Below are positions 10,244-22,449 of a stretch of 64,000 bases of DNA, piece after piece. The position numbers and the translations under genes were made by a program. The notes under the pieces are model-generated. The model did no database searches. It worked only from the letters and a program-made list of their open reading frames with translations, and was not told the DNA's origin. Source of the stretch: Platynereis dumerilii (lineage: Eukaryota > Annelida > Polychaeta > Phyllodocida > Nereididae). The DNA is taken from positions 83,309,506-83,373,505 of the forward strand of contig JAPTHN010000003.1 in the NCBI GenBank assembly GCA_026936325.1, in the 5' to 3' direction. How positions within the stretch are numbered: the stretch's first letter is position 1; each line of letters opens with the position of its first letter.

Positions 10244-12479
10244 CAGATTGACGATTTGGACCGATTCTGGCCGATTTGCACTTTTCAGCTTTGAATTTGA
10301 GGTAATGTTTGAAAATTGCCAGCGGCCAATCTATTAAACATAGAAGGTTGAAATTTTGGGTAAATTACATTTAGGAGTTGTACTTTACGTATAGCTTTTG
10401 CTATATCTCTTGCATGTTTCATTTTATTCCACTTTGAAATATGCTAAAATCCCGTTTTTTTAGTTTTGTGGTAAAAAAGGAAAAGAGCTCACTTTTGATT
10501 CAATATTACTGGCTTGAGCATCCCTCTCATAAAAAAGTGGATATACTGGTGAATAGAGTTACTTTAGTACATCATATAGCAAAAATAAAATCGTGGTGCA
10601 ATTCATAAACTAATTTGTGAGGTGTGAATAAGTGAACCTTGTTTTCATGAAATGCAAAAGTACCATAACTTTAACAAATTACCAATACACGGAAAATCAT
10701 TTGAAATGAAAGTTTATAGTCCTGGAAAATACTAGAAAACATCGCCTTTACAATGAGGGTATACAGGAGCCAATTGTGGGAATATAAATGGTCTCACCGA
10801 ACCCTCAAAGTTGGCCCTGCATCACAATTTTCAGATGCTGCTGAAATGTGACGTCATCCTGCTGGGTAGAGATTATGAGAGTAACAATAACAAAATGGAG
10901 TCTGTTTTTAGCTTAATAATTCAGCTCTCAATTATCTGATCATTTTCAAAGTTTCAGGAGTTGTTGAAAACAATATTCTGGATATTTGTCTTAACATGGC
11001 GTAATTTTCTGAATAATAAATTCGATTTAAGGGAGATTTTTGTGCACAAAAGTCGGAAAAATGATTGAAAATGCACAAATATAATTATCATGTTGTGGTT
11101 AGAGCACAATTTCTGAATCCAGGATTAGCTCTGTATAATTATGAAAGCACTCAGGTGTAAAAATAAGACAATGTCTAAATATTTATAAGTAAATGAAATA
11201 TCATTCTTAGGCATTGGTGACAAGGTATCAGCAGAGTAGGGTTGAATTCCCATTCAATCCTATTTCTACTTAAATTGCTGCGAAAATATAACGCATGCAT
11301 TACTACCACAGCAGCACCATAAATTTAGGGTGCAGCAACTTTTAAGTTATGCAATAATGTTGTAAATTCAATTATCTACAAGTTGATATAGGTATCGCCC
11401 TGTAGGACAACTATTTCCATGGGAAAACAACATCTGACGCATGTGAAGTCAATGTTTTTCTGCATAAATCGGCCTGACAATACCAGAGCCAAGGAGGGTA
11501 AATCTATCCAATTTTGGAGAAAGCTGTATTTCTTGGAAAATTGGAATAGGTACAAAAATATTATTTAGTCCATTGGTAGGGCACATTCCTCCTATAATTT
11601 CATGCCAAAAAGAAAACTATTCATACAGTGTTGCGGAAACCATGAACAAAAATTGAAGGTTAGTGACCTAAATACGTCAACCCTGCTGGTAAAGCCGTCC
11701 TGTTAGGATTTATCATACTTGACTCCATAAGAAGTCGAAACGTTTTCTTAGGTACCCCATTCTTAGCATTAGGTGCCTGGTGGGCAGATGTAACAATGAG
11801 ATGGCGAATTATAGTTTTTTGCATTAAAAACTTCAGGTAAGTCCTATTTTGATGATCGAAATTTGATTAAAATTTTATCAAGTGGCGTGCTTTTAATAAA
11901 GAAAATACGGAAAATATCAAATGCTTTGTGTATTTATAAGATTAACTGAAAAAAAAAGTTTGTTTTGCACATGAAAAAAAGAAAATATTAGCCTCAATCT
12001 GTAGCTGGGGAACTGTAATGTTACAATTGCCATTAAAATGTTTGTCACTGGGTTATAAAAAAAGTTTGTCGTCACTTTTTGTGAGAAAAACCAGTTTGTT
12101 CCAGGGAGTAAAATCCAGAGCCTTGTCCGACTGTCATCATATTGTTGACCCCTAACACTTTATTTTGGTGCACAGTTAGGCTAGTATTATGGTATCCCTT
12201 TGCTTTGTCGCTAACCTATGAAGCAGTGAGATGCCCTAAAAAATCGCTTTATAAAATAAATTATTATTATGATAAAAATGTATTTGTTACCTTTTCTTAA
12301 AAAGGTAACCTAAGGAGACGGGTGGAAAAAAAGGGTTGCTATGGTGATGTTACAGAGCCTCAGTCTGCAGCAGATGTCACAATAAATGTAAGTCTTGCAA
12401 TTGGGAAAAACATATAACCCATGGTTTAGTTACTTTGAAAATAGTGAACTACAAAAATGTATAGAAAAAAATTTGAAGA

Positions 12480-14070
12480 CATTTTGTGCTTTTTAAAAAA
12501 ATGACGAAACACACTATTTCCAAGGCGATGTGCATACAAAATTTACAGAGTGCACCATTGTTTTATTTTTGGAAATTGGTTGATGCATCTTTTATTTCAA
12601 CACACTTATACTAGATAACCCATGAATGGATGCTCAAGTTAGCTGTATGCAGTTATATTTCTGCGAAATGGCCGAATACTGAAATCTAACGTTTTTTCGA
12701 AAATGCGGAAACACCCAATATTCAAGATGGTGTGAATAAAAAGTTTACAATGTGCACCACTGTTTTATTTTGGAAATTGGTTGATACATCTTATATTTCA
12801 ATACAATTATATTAGATAACCAATGAATGGATGCTCAAGTTAGCTGTATGCAGTTTATATTTAGCTGAAATGGCCATATATTGAAATTTAACGTTTTATT
12901 GAAAATGCGGTAACACCCAATATTCAAGATCGTGTGAATAAAAAGTTTACACAGTGCGCCACTGTTTAATTTTTGGAAATTGGTTGATACATCTTATATT
13001 TCAACATAGTTATACCAGATTAGCCATGAAGGGATGTTCAAGTCAGCTATATGCTGTTATATTTCGCTGAAATGGCCAAATGCTAAAATTTGATATTTTT
13101 TTGAAAATGCGGAAACACCCAATATTCAAGATGGTGTGAATAAAAAGTTTAAAATGTGCACCACTGTTATATCTTCGGAAATTGATTGATACATCTTACA
13201 TTTCAACACAGTTATACTAGATAACACATGAATGGATGCTCAAGTTAGCTGTATGCAGTTATATTTCGCTGAAATGGCCAAATATTGAAATTTAACGTTT
13301 TATTGAAAATGCGGAAACACCCAATATTCAAGATTGTGCGAATAAAAAGTTTACAGTGCACCACTGTTTTATTTTTGGAAATCGGTTGATGCATCTTATA
13401 TTTCAACATAGTTATACCAGATTAGCCATGAAAGGATGTTCAAGTCAGCTATATGCTGTTATATTTCGCTGAAATGGCCAAATGTTAAAATCTAATATAT
13501 TTTTGAAAATGCGGAAACACACAGTATTCAAGATGCTTTGAATAAAAAGTTTACACAGTGCACCACTGTTTAATTTTTGGAAATCGGTTGATACATCTAA
13601 TTTATCAACACAGTTATACTAGATTATCCATGAAAGCACGCTTAAGTGAGCTATATGCAGTTATATTTTTCCAATTTGCAGACATTTGGCAATTTGGCAA
13701 TTTTGAGAAAAGTAACACTGCTCAGTGGCTACTGCAGCTTTAACTAAAACATTAAATAAGCTGAATTGTTTGTTAGGGTATCCCAAAGCACACGTCATGC
13801 TATGTGCAAAAAATGAATAACATAGATTTTTTACTTTGAGAAAAAATGGACAGCAGAAATGGACAAAACGTTGAAATTTCATTTTTTTGGAAAATGTGGA
13901 AACACCCCATTTTCAAGATGGTATAAAAAAAAAGTTTACAGAGTGCACCACGGTTTTATTTTTGGAAATTGGTTGACAAGGCCTATATTTAACCACAGTC
14001 ATACCAGATTACCCAGGGACGGATGCTCAAGTTAGCAATATTCAGTTATATTTTGCCGATTTCCGAGCAT
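12480..14070. repeat. 202-bp satellite array, about 8 units
   Basis: The anchor 'gtgcaccactgtttta' (with variants) recurs at about 12550, 12752, 12954, 13156, 13356, 13558 and 13943, giving spacings of 202, 202, 202, 200, 202 and 385 (two altered units). Each unit also carries 'ggaaattggttgatacatct', 'gttcaagt(c/t)agct' and 'gcggaaacaccca'. The regular spacing with 10-20% divergence points to an old array that kept its length. It lies wholly within the TIR element. Confidence 0.9.
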
Positions 14071-14449
14071 GCAGCAAATTGGCAATTTTGAGAAAAGGAC
14101 CCCGTTTCAGAGTCCGCTGCAACTTCAGTGAAAAACCCAAATGAGATGAAATTTATACTGAAGTATCTCCAAGTATTAGTCTTGCCACGGGTAAAACATT
14201 ATTGCCATAACTTAGATATTTTGCGAAAAATTGAAGAGCGGAAATGTCGATTGGCCGTCATTTGCCCAATTTATTCAAATAGGTCCAGCTCAGAGGGAAA
14301 TGCTTCTGGAAAAAAATCCTTTGGGGTAATTTAGTTTTTCAATATAAGTATTCAGTCCACCGAATTTCGTCAAGATCCGCTGACCCCCCCGCGCCACCAA
14401 ATCTGCAGTTTTCTCTGACAATGACTCTTAACAAGCATTCGGATTAAAG

Positions 14450-16095
14450 CAGATAGGCCTATTTCTTGGATGCCTCATATTAAACTTCTATTTTTGTATC
14501 ATGCTATACTATATGCTTAATAGCTTCCAGATACGTTTTAATTGATTGACAATTTGTACTTCTTATATTTCTGATTTCATGACATACAGATAATTCTGTC
14601 CAACCAATTCTCTTTAATAGAACTTTTTGCTATGATTAAAAAGATAATGACCTTGTCCTCGATACAGGTATTAATTTAATGTTCAGAGCACAAAAATAAT
14701 TACTTAGCAAAGGTCCCTCGAATCACATTTCTAGTAATTGCGACTGTGTATTAGATATGTTCTTGTCCGCCTTTATGCATGATGACGCTTTTATATCTCT
14801 AATTCAGATATAATGCAATCTATATCCTTTTAATTCCTTCATAAAACAGTTGTTATTGCTCCCAAGGTACATAGCAGGACACCAAATTGTCATTACTCTT
14901 TTGCCGTCTGCAGAATTGTCCAGTACGCCCTGCATGCAATAGAATATATGCCTTTTAAGAGTAAATCTAAGCCTCACAGTATGTTTGATTTACATTTGAC
15001 AAGAGCTATGCATTTATGGATGAGGAAACACATTGGCATGTGAACATCTATCCGCGATTCAAGTAGTTTTCCTTGTTGTGGCAGATAAGCTGAATGAGAG
15101 CAGAGATTCTTTTGTATTTCGTCACAAGTATTGTCAATTTTTCAGCCTTTGAAGGAATCGCTGTGGTTTATTAACATGTAATAAAGAACACTCATTGAAA
15201 TAAGGATCATCATAATAAAATTTATAAATATGATTAGAATAATTTTTATCATCCAGTTAAACCAAAATCTTTGTGGCTGTCAAAGTATTTTGGACAATAT
15301 TTCATATGTGGACCATGTCACTATCACGTTGTACATCCACAATTCTGGTCCAATGTCTTCACAGAATGCTTGAATCGTTGTAGAAATCTCACAAGTGTGG
15401 AATATATTGATATACTGTTCAAGCTCTCAACTTTTCTTTGGTTGTGAATAAATGGCAAAAAAGACCAGATCGAGGAAGGCTTAACAGTAGCTTGCATCAG
15501 GATTTCTGAACAAAAATGTTTTGACATTGTAATAGTGTGGTCTTCAAGAACGCAGACCACTGAAGATAGTTTTTCCAAGAGAAATGCATTCTTATTTCAT
15601 CCAGTTTCGGTAAAAACAGCGTGCATTATCACATTTCTGTGGTGAGAAATTGTGCAGCTGCAATATAATGGAATTAGCCATGATTTGATACCAGGACTAT
15701 TGGCCATTATTTGACATCGTCCTGTTTTGTGTTTGTTTTGTGGTCCTGTGTTTCAGAAAGTGATATGGAATTAAAATATGAGATACCAACGATACGAAGT
15801 CTAGATGATTCACTGTTCAATATGACCAATACTTTACCAATAAAAACTACAAAGTAAATTACTCTTGCATTAGACTGCATCACCCCCTGGTAGTCTGGTG
15901 TCATAATGATGCATGGAAGTACGACCCTCTGGGTAATATTGTTGTATCAAGGATAATATCTGCAACATATTTTATGGTCTACATTGGTCCACTCTGTCCC
16001 TTTTCAGATTTTTCTTTGCAAAGAGAATTCTATTTGCATCGAAATGTGGGACTTGCTCTTCTGATAACACTGTTTTGGGATCCATATTAAATTGG
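14450..16095. repeat. Interspersed module, copy I
   Basis: First of five or six diverged copies of a 1.7-2.3 kb module. Diagnostic blocks in order: 'cccaaggtacatagcaggac' (about 14860), 'gatttacatttgacaagagc' (about 14985), 'aattgtgcagctgcaa' (about 15648), and 'catggaagtacgacc' through 'aagagaattctatttgca' (about 15910-16040). No frame is conserved between copies, so this looks like a non-coding repeat or an old duplicated intergenic segment. Confidence 0.7.
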
Positions 16096-16099
16096 AAAG

Positions 16100-18235
16100 T
16101 TTTAGATTAAGCATAGGCCTATTCCTTATATACCTCATTAAAACCTCCTTTTGCATCGTGCTACTATAGTTTCCAGTTATTTCTCCTTCAGTGGTTATTT
16201 TGTAGTTATTTTATTCCTTGTTTCATTGTATCACATTCTCTGGTTCTCATTTTGTGAAACTAAGCATGAAATTCCGTGCAGATATGATATATATTGTCCT
16301 TGAGATAGGTATTTAATGTATAGATCACAAAAAAATGGTTTGAAAATGTCCCTTGAGTCACATTTGCACAACTTGCGATTGTGTATTAAATATTTTCTTG
16401 TTTGCTTTTATGCATGGTGAAGGTTTCATTTTTCTAATTCAGATATAATGCGATCTATGTCTTGTAATTGTCCCATAAAACAGTTGTTATGCCTCCCAAG
16501 GTACATAGCAGGACACCAAATTGTCATTGCTCTTTTGCCATCTGCAGAATTGTACACTGGGCCCAGTAAGCAATAGAAGTGCCTTTTGAGAGTAAATCTA
16601 AGCCTCACAGTATGTTTGATTTACATTTGACTAGAGCTATGCATTTATGGATGAGGAAACACATAGGCATGTGAACTTCTATCAGAGATTCAAGTGGTTT
16701 TCCTTGTTGTAGCAGATGAGCCGAATGAGAGTAGAACTGTTTTGTATTTTGTCACAAAAATTTTATATTGTTTGAACTTTACAGTGCAATGTTCATCTAC
16801 CTTTGCCAGTGGATTAAGAAACAACAAAATGTCAATTTTATGGTGTTTGGTAGAATTGCCTGCTTGCAAGGGCTTTTCCCCAAGTGAAAAAGAACAGCCA
16901 TCGAATATGATAATCATATAAATTGATTAAAATAATTCTGACCATCCAGATGCGACTGTTAAATTTTGGACACAATTTAATGTGTTAACCATGTACATAT
17001 GCAACAACCTTTGACTCCTCACAACAACCCTCTCCCTTACTAAGAACTCTATTAAAACAGGCATAAATGCAATTAGCAATGGAGCACAATATCAAAGAAA
17101 TCAAACAAAATGGGGATGATGGAGTTTGAATTGGTTTCGGCTAAATGTGAATTAAACATAACTTTAAAAGGTAGTTTAAAGTAGGAAGATGAAGGAAGGG
17201 ATTTGGAGGGAGCCAAAAGGTGTGAAAGGGTAAAGTAGTGGCTGACTCTTCCTTCCTGCTGGGGTAGTCGTACTTTATTTTGGGTTGTGCTGAAGGTACC
17301 ATACATCTATAATTCTGGTGAAATATTTTCATAAAATGCTTGCATCTGAGATCTGAGTAGAGTACTGACAAGTGAGCAAAAGTGTTTTTGACATTGTAAT
17401 ACTATGGTCTTCAAGAATGCAGACCTCCAGGTTCTACCAAGAAACATACAGTGCTCACTGTTCATGTCTCAATGTGTCTGCGGCTCAGTGGCGTCCCTAT
17501 GGGGGGGGGGGAACGGGGGGGGGGTACGTGCCCCACCATATTGGACCTGTCCCCCCCAGGTGCCCCCCCATATTATGAACTTTCCAACTAAGGCTAAAAT
17601 ATACAATTAGTTTAGTGGGTGCCCCCCCAGAGAATTGCATGGCCCCCCAGGTGCCCCCCATTTGAGACTGCCCAGTTACACCACTGGTGCGGCGGGAACA
17701 GCATGGATTATTGTATTTGCCTGGTGAGAAAATGTGCAGCTGTAATGTAATGGAATTATCCATGATTTGACACCAGAACAATTGGCCATTACTCGGCAGC
17801 ATATTGCGTTATTTTACAGTCCTTTTTTATGGATGTGAAATAAGATTGAAATTTGGGATCCCAATGAAACGCAGTACAGATGATTCACTATTTAAAATGA
17901 CATTTTACCAAAAAGAAAATATGAAAGTATCCGCATTAGTATTCTATGTATCTTTTGATTAAGTGTAGCTTGCATTGACTGCACCACCCCCTGCTAGTCT
18001 GGTGTCACAATGATGCATGGAAGTACGACCCGCTGGGTAAAATTGTTGTATCAAGGATAATATCTACAACATATTTTATGACCTTTATTGGTCCACTGTG
18101 TCTCTTTTCAGATTTTTCTTTGCTAAGAGAATTCTCTTTGCATAGAAGTGAGAGCCTCGCTCATCTGATAACAGTACATCATTGGGAGCAGCCAATAGTG
18201 TCCCGAGTATTAAATAACATATTCTTTCTTATTTT
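16100..18235. repeat. Interspersed module, copy II
   Basis: Repeats the order of copy I: 'aggcctattcctta' (about 16120), 'cccaaggtacatagcaggac' (about 16495), 'catttgactagagctatgc' (about 16625), 'aatgtgcagctgtaat' (about 17730) and 'gatgcatggaagtacgacc' (about 18010). A MITE at 17486-17686 is inserted in it. Confidence 0.7.
17486..17686. mobile_element. hAT-type MITE (CAGTGGCGT ends)
   Basis: Begins 'CAGTGGCGTCCCTATGGGGG' and ends 'CCCAGTTACACCACTG', with G-rich and C-rich arms that are roughly reverse complements. The flanks (17478-17485 and 17687-17694) share the core TGCGGC, consistent with a diverged 8-bp target duplication. It closely resembles the element at 42341-42559. No coding capacity. 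Confidence 0.7.
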
Positions 18236-18239
18236 GGAA

Positions 18240-19080
18240 AATGTGTAAAATTACATAATGTATATGCATATTTCATGTATGTTACTATAATTCGTTTTGC
18301 ATCTCTTTTTCACAAATTTAGCATATATATAATAGAAACAGATGTATCTTAGCACTTTCTGCTTGTCTATTCTTAGGCATGACAAAGGTTTGAAACTTCT
18401 AATCAATGTATGACAGTCGTTATGGCTCCCACGGTAGCCCACTTCGCAGGACAAAACATTATCATTCATTTAATTTTATACAGGGCCCCATATATACCAC
18501 TGAATATGCCCTTTTATTACTTGTAATTGTAAATCATCAAGATGAAAAAAATGTTTGATTTATGTTTGGCAGGAGCTATGCAATTATGTATAGGTAACAC
18601 CTAGAAGTGAGAACTTCTGTCAGAAATTAAAGGGGTTTTCCTTATAAGCTGAATGGCAGATAAGTTGAACGACAGCGGAGATTGTTTTGTATTTTGTCAA
18701 AGTTATTGCAGTATTGCACATTTTTTAAAATTTCGCACTGTGGTTTATATACATTTTGTAATAATATTATGCTGAATAATCTTACTTAAGTTATTATACA
18801 CATTCAGGTAGAACTGTAGTGTATTTTGTAAAGTAGCTATAGGAATTATTGGCCTACTTTTGATTTAACAGTCACATTAGTGCCACAATATTGCATCAAT
18901 TCAATAATAGTCGTACAACACACATATTATAAGAGTTAGTTGTGAACTCAGGTGCATTGTTATGACTTTATGACCTCACAAGTTGATCAGTCACAAAATG
19001 CAGGTGAGACCAATACAGTGGCATGGATAATAGTCAGGCATAAAGTAAGCAAATGAGAAGCCCAGGTAGACTTCCGTGGG
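18240..19080. repeat. Interspersed module, copy III (partial)
   Basis: Contains the block 'ccacttcgcaggac' to 'gccactgaatatgccc'-like sequence (about 18435-18510), matched at about 23520-23610 and 25555-25640. It is followed by the block with 'gcaggtgagaccaatacagtggcatgg' (about 18995), matched near 26370 and 26815. Confidence 0.6.
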
Positions 19081-19289
19081 TAGATTCGTTTATTGATTGT
19101 GCATCACTATGATGAGTTCCCAGTCTGTACTGACATGATATTCAATATTTTCTTAGGCAAATATTCCCATTCAAATATAGCTCTCTACTGCTTTCAGTTA
19201 TCCAAAAAAATGCGTTTTCAGCCAACCTCACCTTAGGTATTTTGCTTTGAAATTAGTTTTTGAACATGCAACTGTACTCTACTTAATTG

Positions 19290-19665
19290 ATTCAAATCAA
19301 AATCAAATCAAATCATTTTATTTTATGTCAGTGTTACAAGGAAAAGTACAACATTAGCCAAAGGCTATTTTTTATCGACAGTTAGGATAATAAATTATGA
19401 CTAGTTAAAAACAAGTAAATAACATAAGACATGTAAAATACATAATAAAATAGACAAGAAAATCACATACAGTACAGGTAAAAATATTGAAATCGAATAA
19501 TGCAAGAGTCTTTGAATTTGGAAATCACAGTCTAGAGAATCACAGTCTTATCACAATTTCTTCATGCGCTTTCAGGCATGGTCCAGCGATCGATCTTGCT
19601 TCTGAATGTCTTCAGGTCACAGTCTTTATCCTCATCTATTAGAATGTTCCACAGTTTATTAACCT
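19290..19665 (-). mobile_element. LINE 3' end (CR1/L2/Jockey-like)
   Basis: Read on the minus strand, 19663 to 19562 encodes 33 residues plus a stop ('VNKLWNILIDEDKD', 'LKTFRSKIDRW'), the typical C-terminus of non-LTR reverse transcriptases ('WNsLp...FK..ld'). A 3' UTR follows and ends at 19294-19320 in a short tandem tail (TTTGAT-type repeats on the minus strand), as in CR1/L2-type LINEs. Only the last few hundred bases are present, the usual 5'-truncated insertion. Confidence 0.7.
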
Positions 19666-20665
19666 TGCATGCTAATTATTTATAGAACTATTCTGGCCTC
19701 GCAGTGAATATTCAAGAAATTCAGGAACTGTATCTACATAAGAGGCACATTCTGGAACTGACAAGCATCATTTTTAATTTACACGACAAAAAGATTACAT
19801 TTTCCATCAATGATAAACACATCATAATAAATTATATCGTTAGGTCTATTGTCATGGATTTGTCTTCATGTTTTATTCTGTTTTTAATCCCCAAAATATT
19901 TTTTATAAACCACATGTTCCCTATCTGTAGATTTCACTTTGAAATGTCTGGCTATGAATCATTATCTGGAAAAAGATGAATGTTTTTGTGTGGAATGTAG
20001 TGCATAAAAAAATTCAATGGTAGCATACCAAAGAGTTCTCATTGAAATAACCAAAATAAAAAGCAAAGGAACCTGAAGACCAATATAGATCTAAGTTATT
20101 GTATCTCTTTATTCTGACATTATGTTGTTGTAAGACTGACTTGACTTATATGAACTTTATCCTCCAGTCTCTATCCATTTACTTATTCAAACAATGATTT
20201 TTTTAGCCAACTTCAACTTGACATATATTTAGCTTTTAAATTAATTTTTGAATGTGCAACTGCACTGAAGTTCATCGATCATCCTTTGCATGCAAATTAT
20301 TCATGGGGCTATTCTGGTCTAGGATTAAATATTCAAGAAATTCAAGAACTGCATTTATAACAGTTTTCATAAAAAAGGCACATTCTGGAGGTGACAGGCA
20401 TCCTGTTTGATGTACTCTACACAAAGGTGAAACACTGTTTGCCAGAGGGACATCAATCTTAAACACTTCATTATATACTGACATAGATTTGTCTTCATAT
20501 TTAATTCAGTGTTTACGCCCCAAACTGTTGTAAAGACATTTATGTAGATTGTACATTGAAATGTCGGGCCATTAATCATGATGTGGAAAGAGATATAAAA
20601 ACTTTTTTTTGACTGGATGGTAGTGTTTGAAGATGTCGGAAAAGATATGAAGACCAGAATCCAAG

Positions 20666-20950
20666 TTCCCTCGTGGCCTAATTGGTAAGTGCGCTTGTCA
20701 ACTGGCTTTGAGGGCGTGGGTTCAAATCTCACCCCGGGAACTCACTTTAGTCCGAGCCCAGGGGACTTTAAATGGAGGCGGGTTTTATCCAGTATTCTGT
20801 GCTGGGGCAACTGAAGACCCTGGGCATCCTTGAATTAATAGGGTATGTGCCAGACTCAGTCTTCTCATCTCATCATCGTACGGCGGTCGCCTGCCTCGAT
20901 ATAGCCCACTAAGGTGCTGCAGAGGCGTAAAACACAAACAAACAAACAGA
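20666..20950 (+). repeat. tRNA-derived SINE
   Basis: The tRNA-like head spans 20666-20740: 5' TTCCC pairs with 3' GGGAA, the A box is 'TGGCCTAATTGG' (20674-20685) and the B box 'GGTTCAAATC' (20719-20728). A tail of about 210 bp follows, ending at about 20950 in a short (AAAC)n-like run. The head cannot form a normal anticodon arm and the tail is typical of retroposed SINEs, so this is not a functional tRNA gene. Confidence 0.75.
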
Positions 20951-21504
20951 ATAGTGAACCCTCCTTCCATAAGATCCCTTGTTTTGCACCTTTCAAAAAA
21001 CTGCTACATGACCATAAGTTGTCAATCCTAAAATCCTGGACTGACTGTATCATGTTGCTGAATTTTACTTTAGTGGATACGTTTCTAAAAATAAATCAAC
21101 TATGATTTATTTTCACTGAGAGCAGTGCAAATGTTTTAAATCATTGCAAGATGATGTGAAAACAATTGGCTGTAAAGGTATCATTCAGTGTTATACTATG
21201 TTGATCTATCTACAGAATCTGATCTCGAAGGTGTAATATGAAGCACACAACATTCTTGTCCCCTGTATGTTTTTGTGGGAACAGCAAATCCCCCAGGGTG
21301 CCTTTTATCAAATCTTTTCTGTGAGAAATTGTGCAGCTGCAACAAATGGAATTATCCAAGATTTAGTATCTGGAGAAAGATATTTGGCATTGTCTTTTCT
21401 CTCTGAATGCCATTTTGTTGTCGGTCTTGGTGGTTGTACACAGTGCTTATCATGCTGTTGAATCACCACAATTTTTCAATCATGGAAGGAAGAAATTTGC
21501 ATAA

Positions 21505-21799
21505 TGACTGACACATCAGGCACATACACCGAAGCACCTCCGCTTTATTATCGTTTTCATAGCTGTGTGTTTTTCCACTTTGTACTTTGCTTTATCCCAA
21601 GACTGTTATGTCACATATTTAGTTGCATAACTTTGTATATTACAAGCACATGTCTCAAGAAACTGACTAAATGCATTGACACATAGATTATGTATGTTTA
21701 GTTTGTTTGGCTTCTATACCTGCACTGGTTGATGGATGCTTCAATGAACTGTAACTGAATCAAACAGACCACTTATCCTCAAAGGAGAGTTGGCAACCA
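21505..21799. other. No gene seen
   Basis: AT-rich sequence between module copies. The short open frame near 21504 is T-rich and shows no motif. Confidence 0.35.
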
Positions 21800-22022
21800 C
21801 TCAAAATTTATGACTGGGGGGGGGGGGTGGGAGTTTTGCCATAACTTCCCATCAAAAATTGATACCCCACTTTCAAGAGTTTCATGCGGATTTTTAGTAC
21901 CCCACCCTTTGCTTTCATGCAGATTTTTAGTACCCGATAATTATGAAAAGCGGTAACTTTTGCCCTCTCAGGCAAAACTGCCAACCCCCCCCCGCCCCAG
22001 TCATTTAATTCGGAATGGTCCC
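21800..22022. mobile_element. G-run TIR element (MITE)
   Basis: The left end 'atttatgactggggg...gggagttttgcc' and the right end 'ggcaaaactgccaaccccc...cccagtcatttaatt' are inverted copies. The same ends bound the element at 43534-43954, which also shares the internal phrase 'gatttttagtacccc'-like. Two independent copies with matching ends support a mobile family. No clear target duplication. Confidence 0.55.
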
Positions 22023-22296
22023 TTACAATGACAGACTACTCATTTTAGAAAGTTATTTGAAATTGTGATAACTAGCATCTTGTAAAAAATGCCTGACATT
22101 GAGACTCTCCTTGTGAGGTGTAACATTAGGCTTAGACAAAAATTGTTTTTTGTAGTTGTACACAAACAATAACATTGCCTGGCAGTTTTAAATACCTTTG
22201 TCATAAAACATAATGTCAAACTTTAAACTGAGTGTCACAGGTTGAAGATTAGACCAATCCAAAAAACACACAGCTATGAAAACGATAATAAGTAAA

Positions 22297-22394
22297 GGTT
22301 ATTCACCACGGGAGAGGGAATATGTGATTTATCACCCGAGGCCTTTAGGCCGAGGTGTGATAAACACATATTCCTGATCCCATGGTGAATAACC
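22297..22394. repeat. Foldback palindrome (98 bp)
   Basis: A near-perfect inverted repeat: 'ggttattcaccacgggag' opens and 'cccatggtgaataacc' closes, with 'gaggcctttaggccgagg' at the tip. Arms are about 45 bp. It could extrude a cruciform or be a foldback-type element. Similar foldbacks occur at 31983-32141 and 51941-52068. Confidence 0.7.
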
Positions 22395-22449
22395 GGCTTA
22401 TACCATGAGACAAACACTCAAACAGTCAAGCATGAGAGGATAACTGGAC

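Larger units (their letters stand above)
10085..14431. mobile_element. Non-autonomous TIR DNA transposon (4.3 kb) with internal satellite
   Basis: A perfect 29-bp inverted repeat, beginning 'GAGTCATTGTCAGAG', lies at 10089-10117 and, reverse-complemented, at 14399-14427. Both ends are flanked outward by TTAA (10085-10088 and 14428-14431). This can be read as a TTAA duplication (piggyBac-like) or as TA with one extra TIR base (Tc1/mariner-like); the sequence cannot separate the two. Beyond the perfect part a weaker match continues ('gtggcacgggg' / 'gtggcgcgggg'). There is no long open frame, so no transposase. The right third holds a 202-bp tandem array. A 16-bp perfect palindrome 'GGTTGCCATGGCAACC' lies near the left end. 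Confidence 0.85.
19090..21500. repeat. Second repeat module with LINE and SINE insertions
   Basis: The blocks 'gatgagttcccagtc' (about 19110) and 'caaatattcccattcaaa' (about 19155) recur near 26940-27000. The block 'attcaagaaattca' (about 19710) recurs near 20330 and 27175, and 'gggaacagcaaatccccc' (about 21280) recurs near 24360. So this segment is a patchwork of two or more copies of a second module, with a LINE 3' end (19290-19665) and a SINE (20666-20950) inserted. Confidence 0.55.

Noticed and set aside
12480-14070. CRISPR-like array
   Set aside because: Units are 202 bp, directly adjacent and diverged, with no spacers, inside a eukaryotic transposon.
20666-20740. Functional tRNA gene
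   Set aside because: The A and B boxes are good but the anticodon arm does not fold properly and a SINE tail with an (AAAC)n-like end follows.
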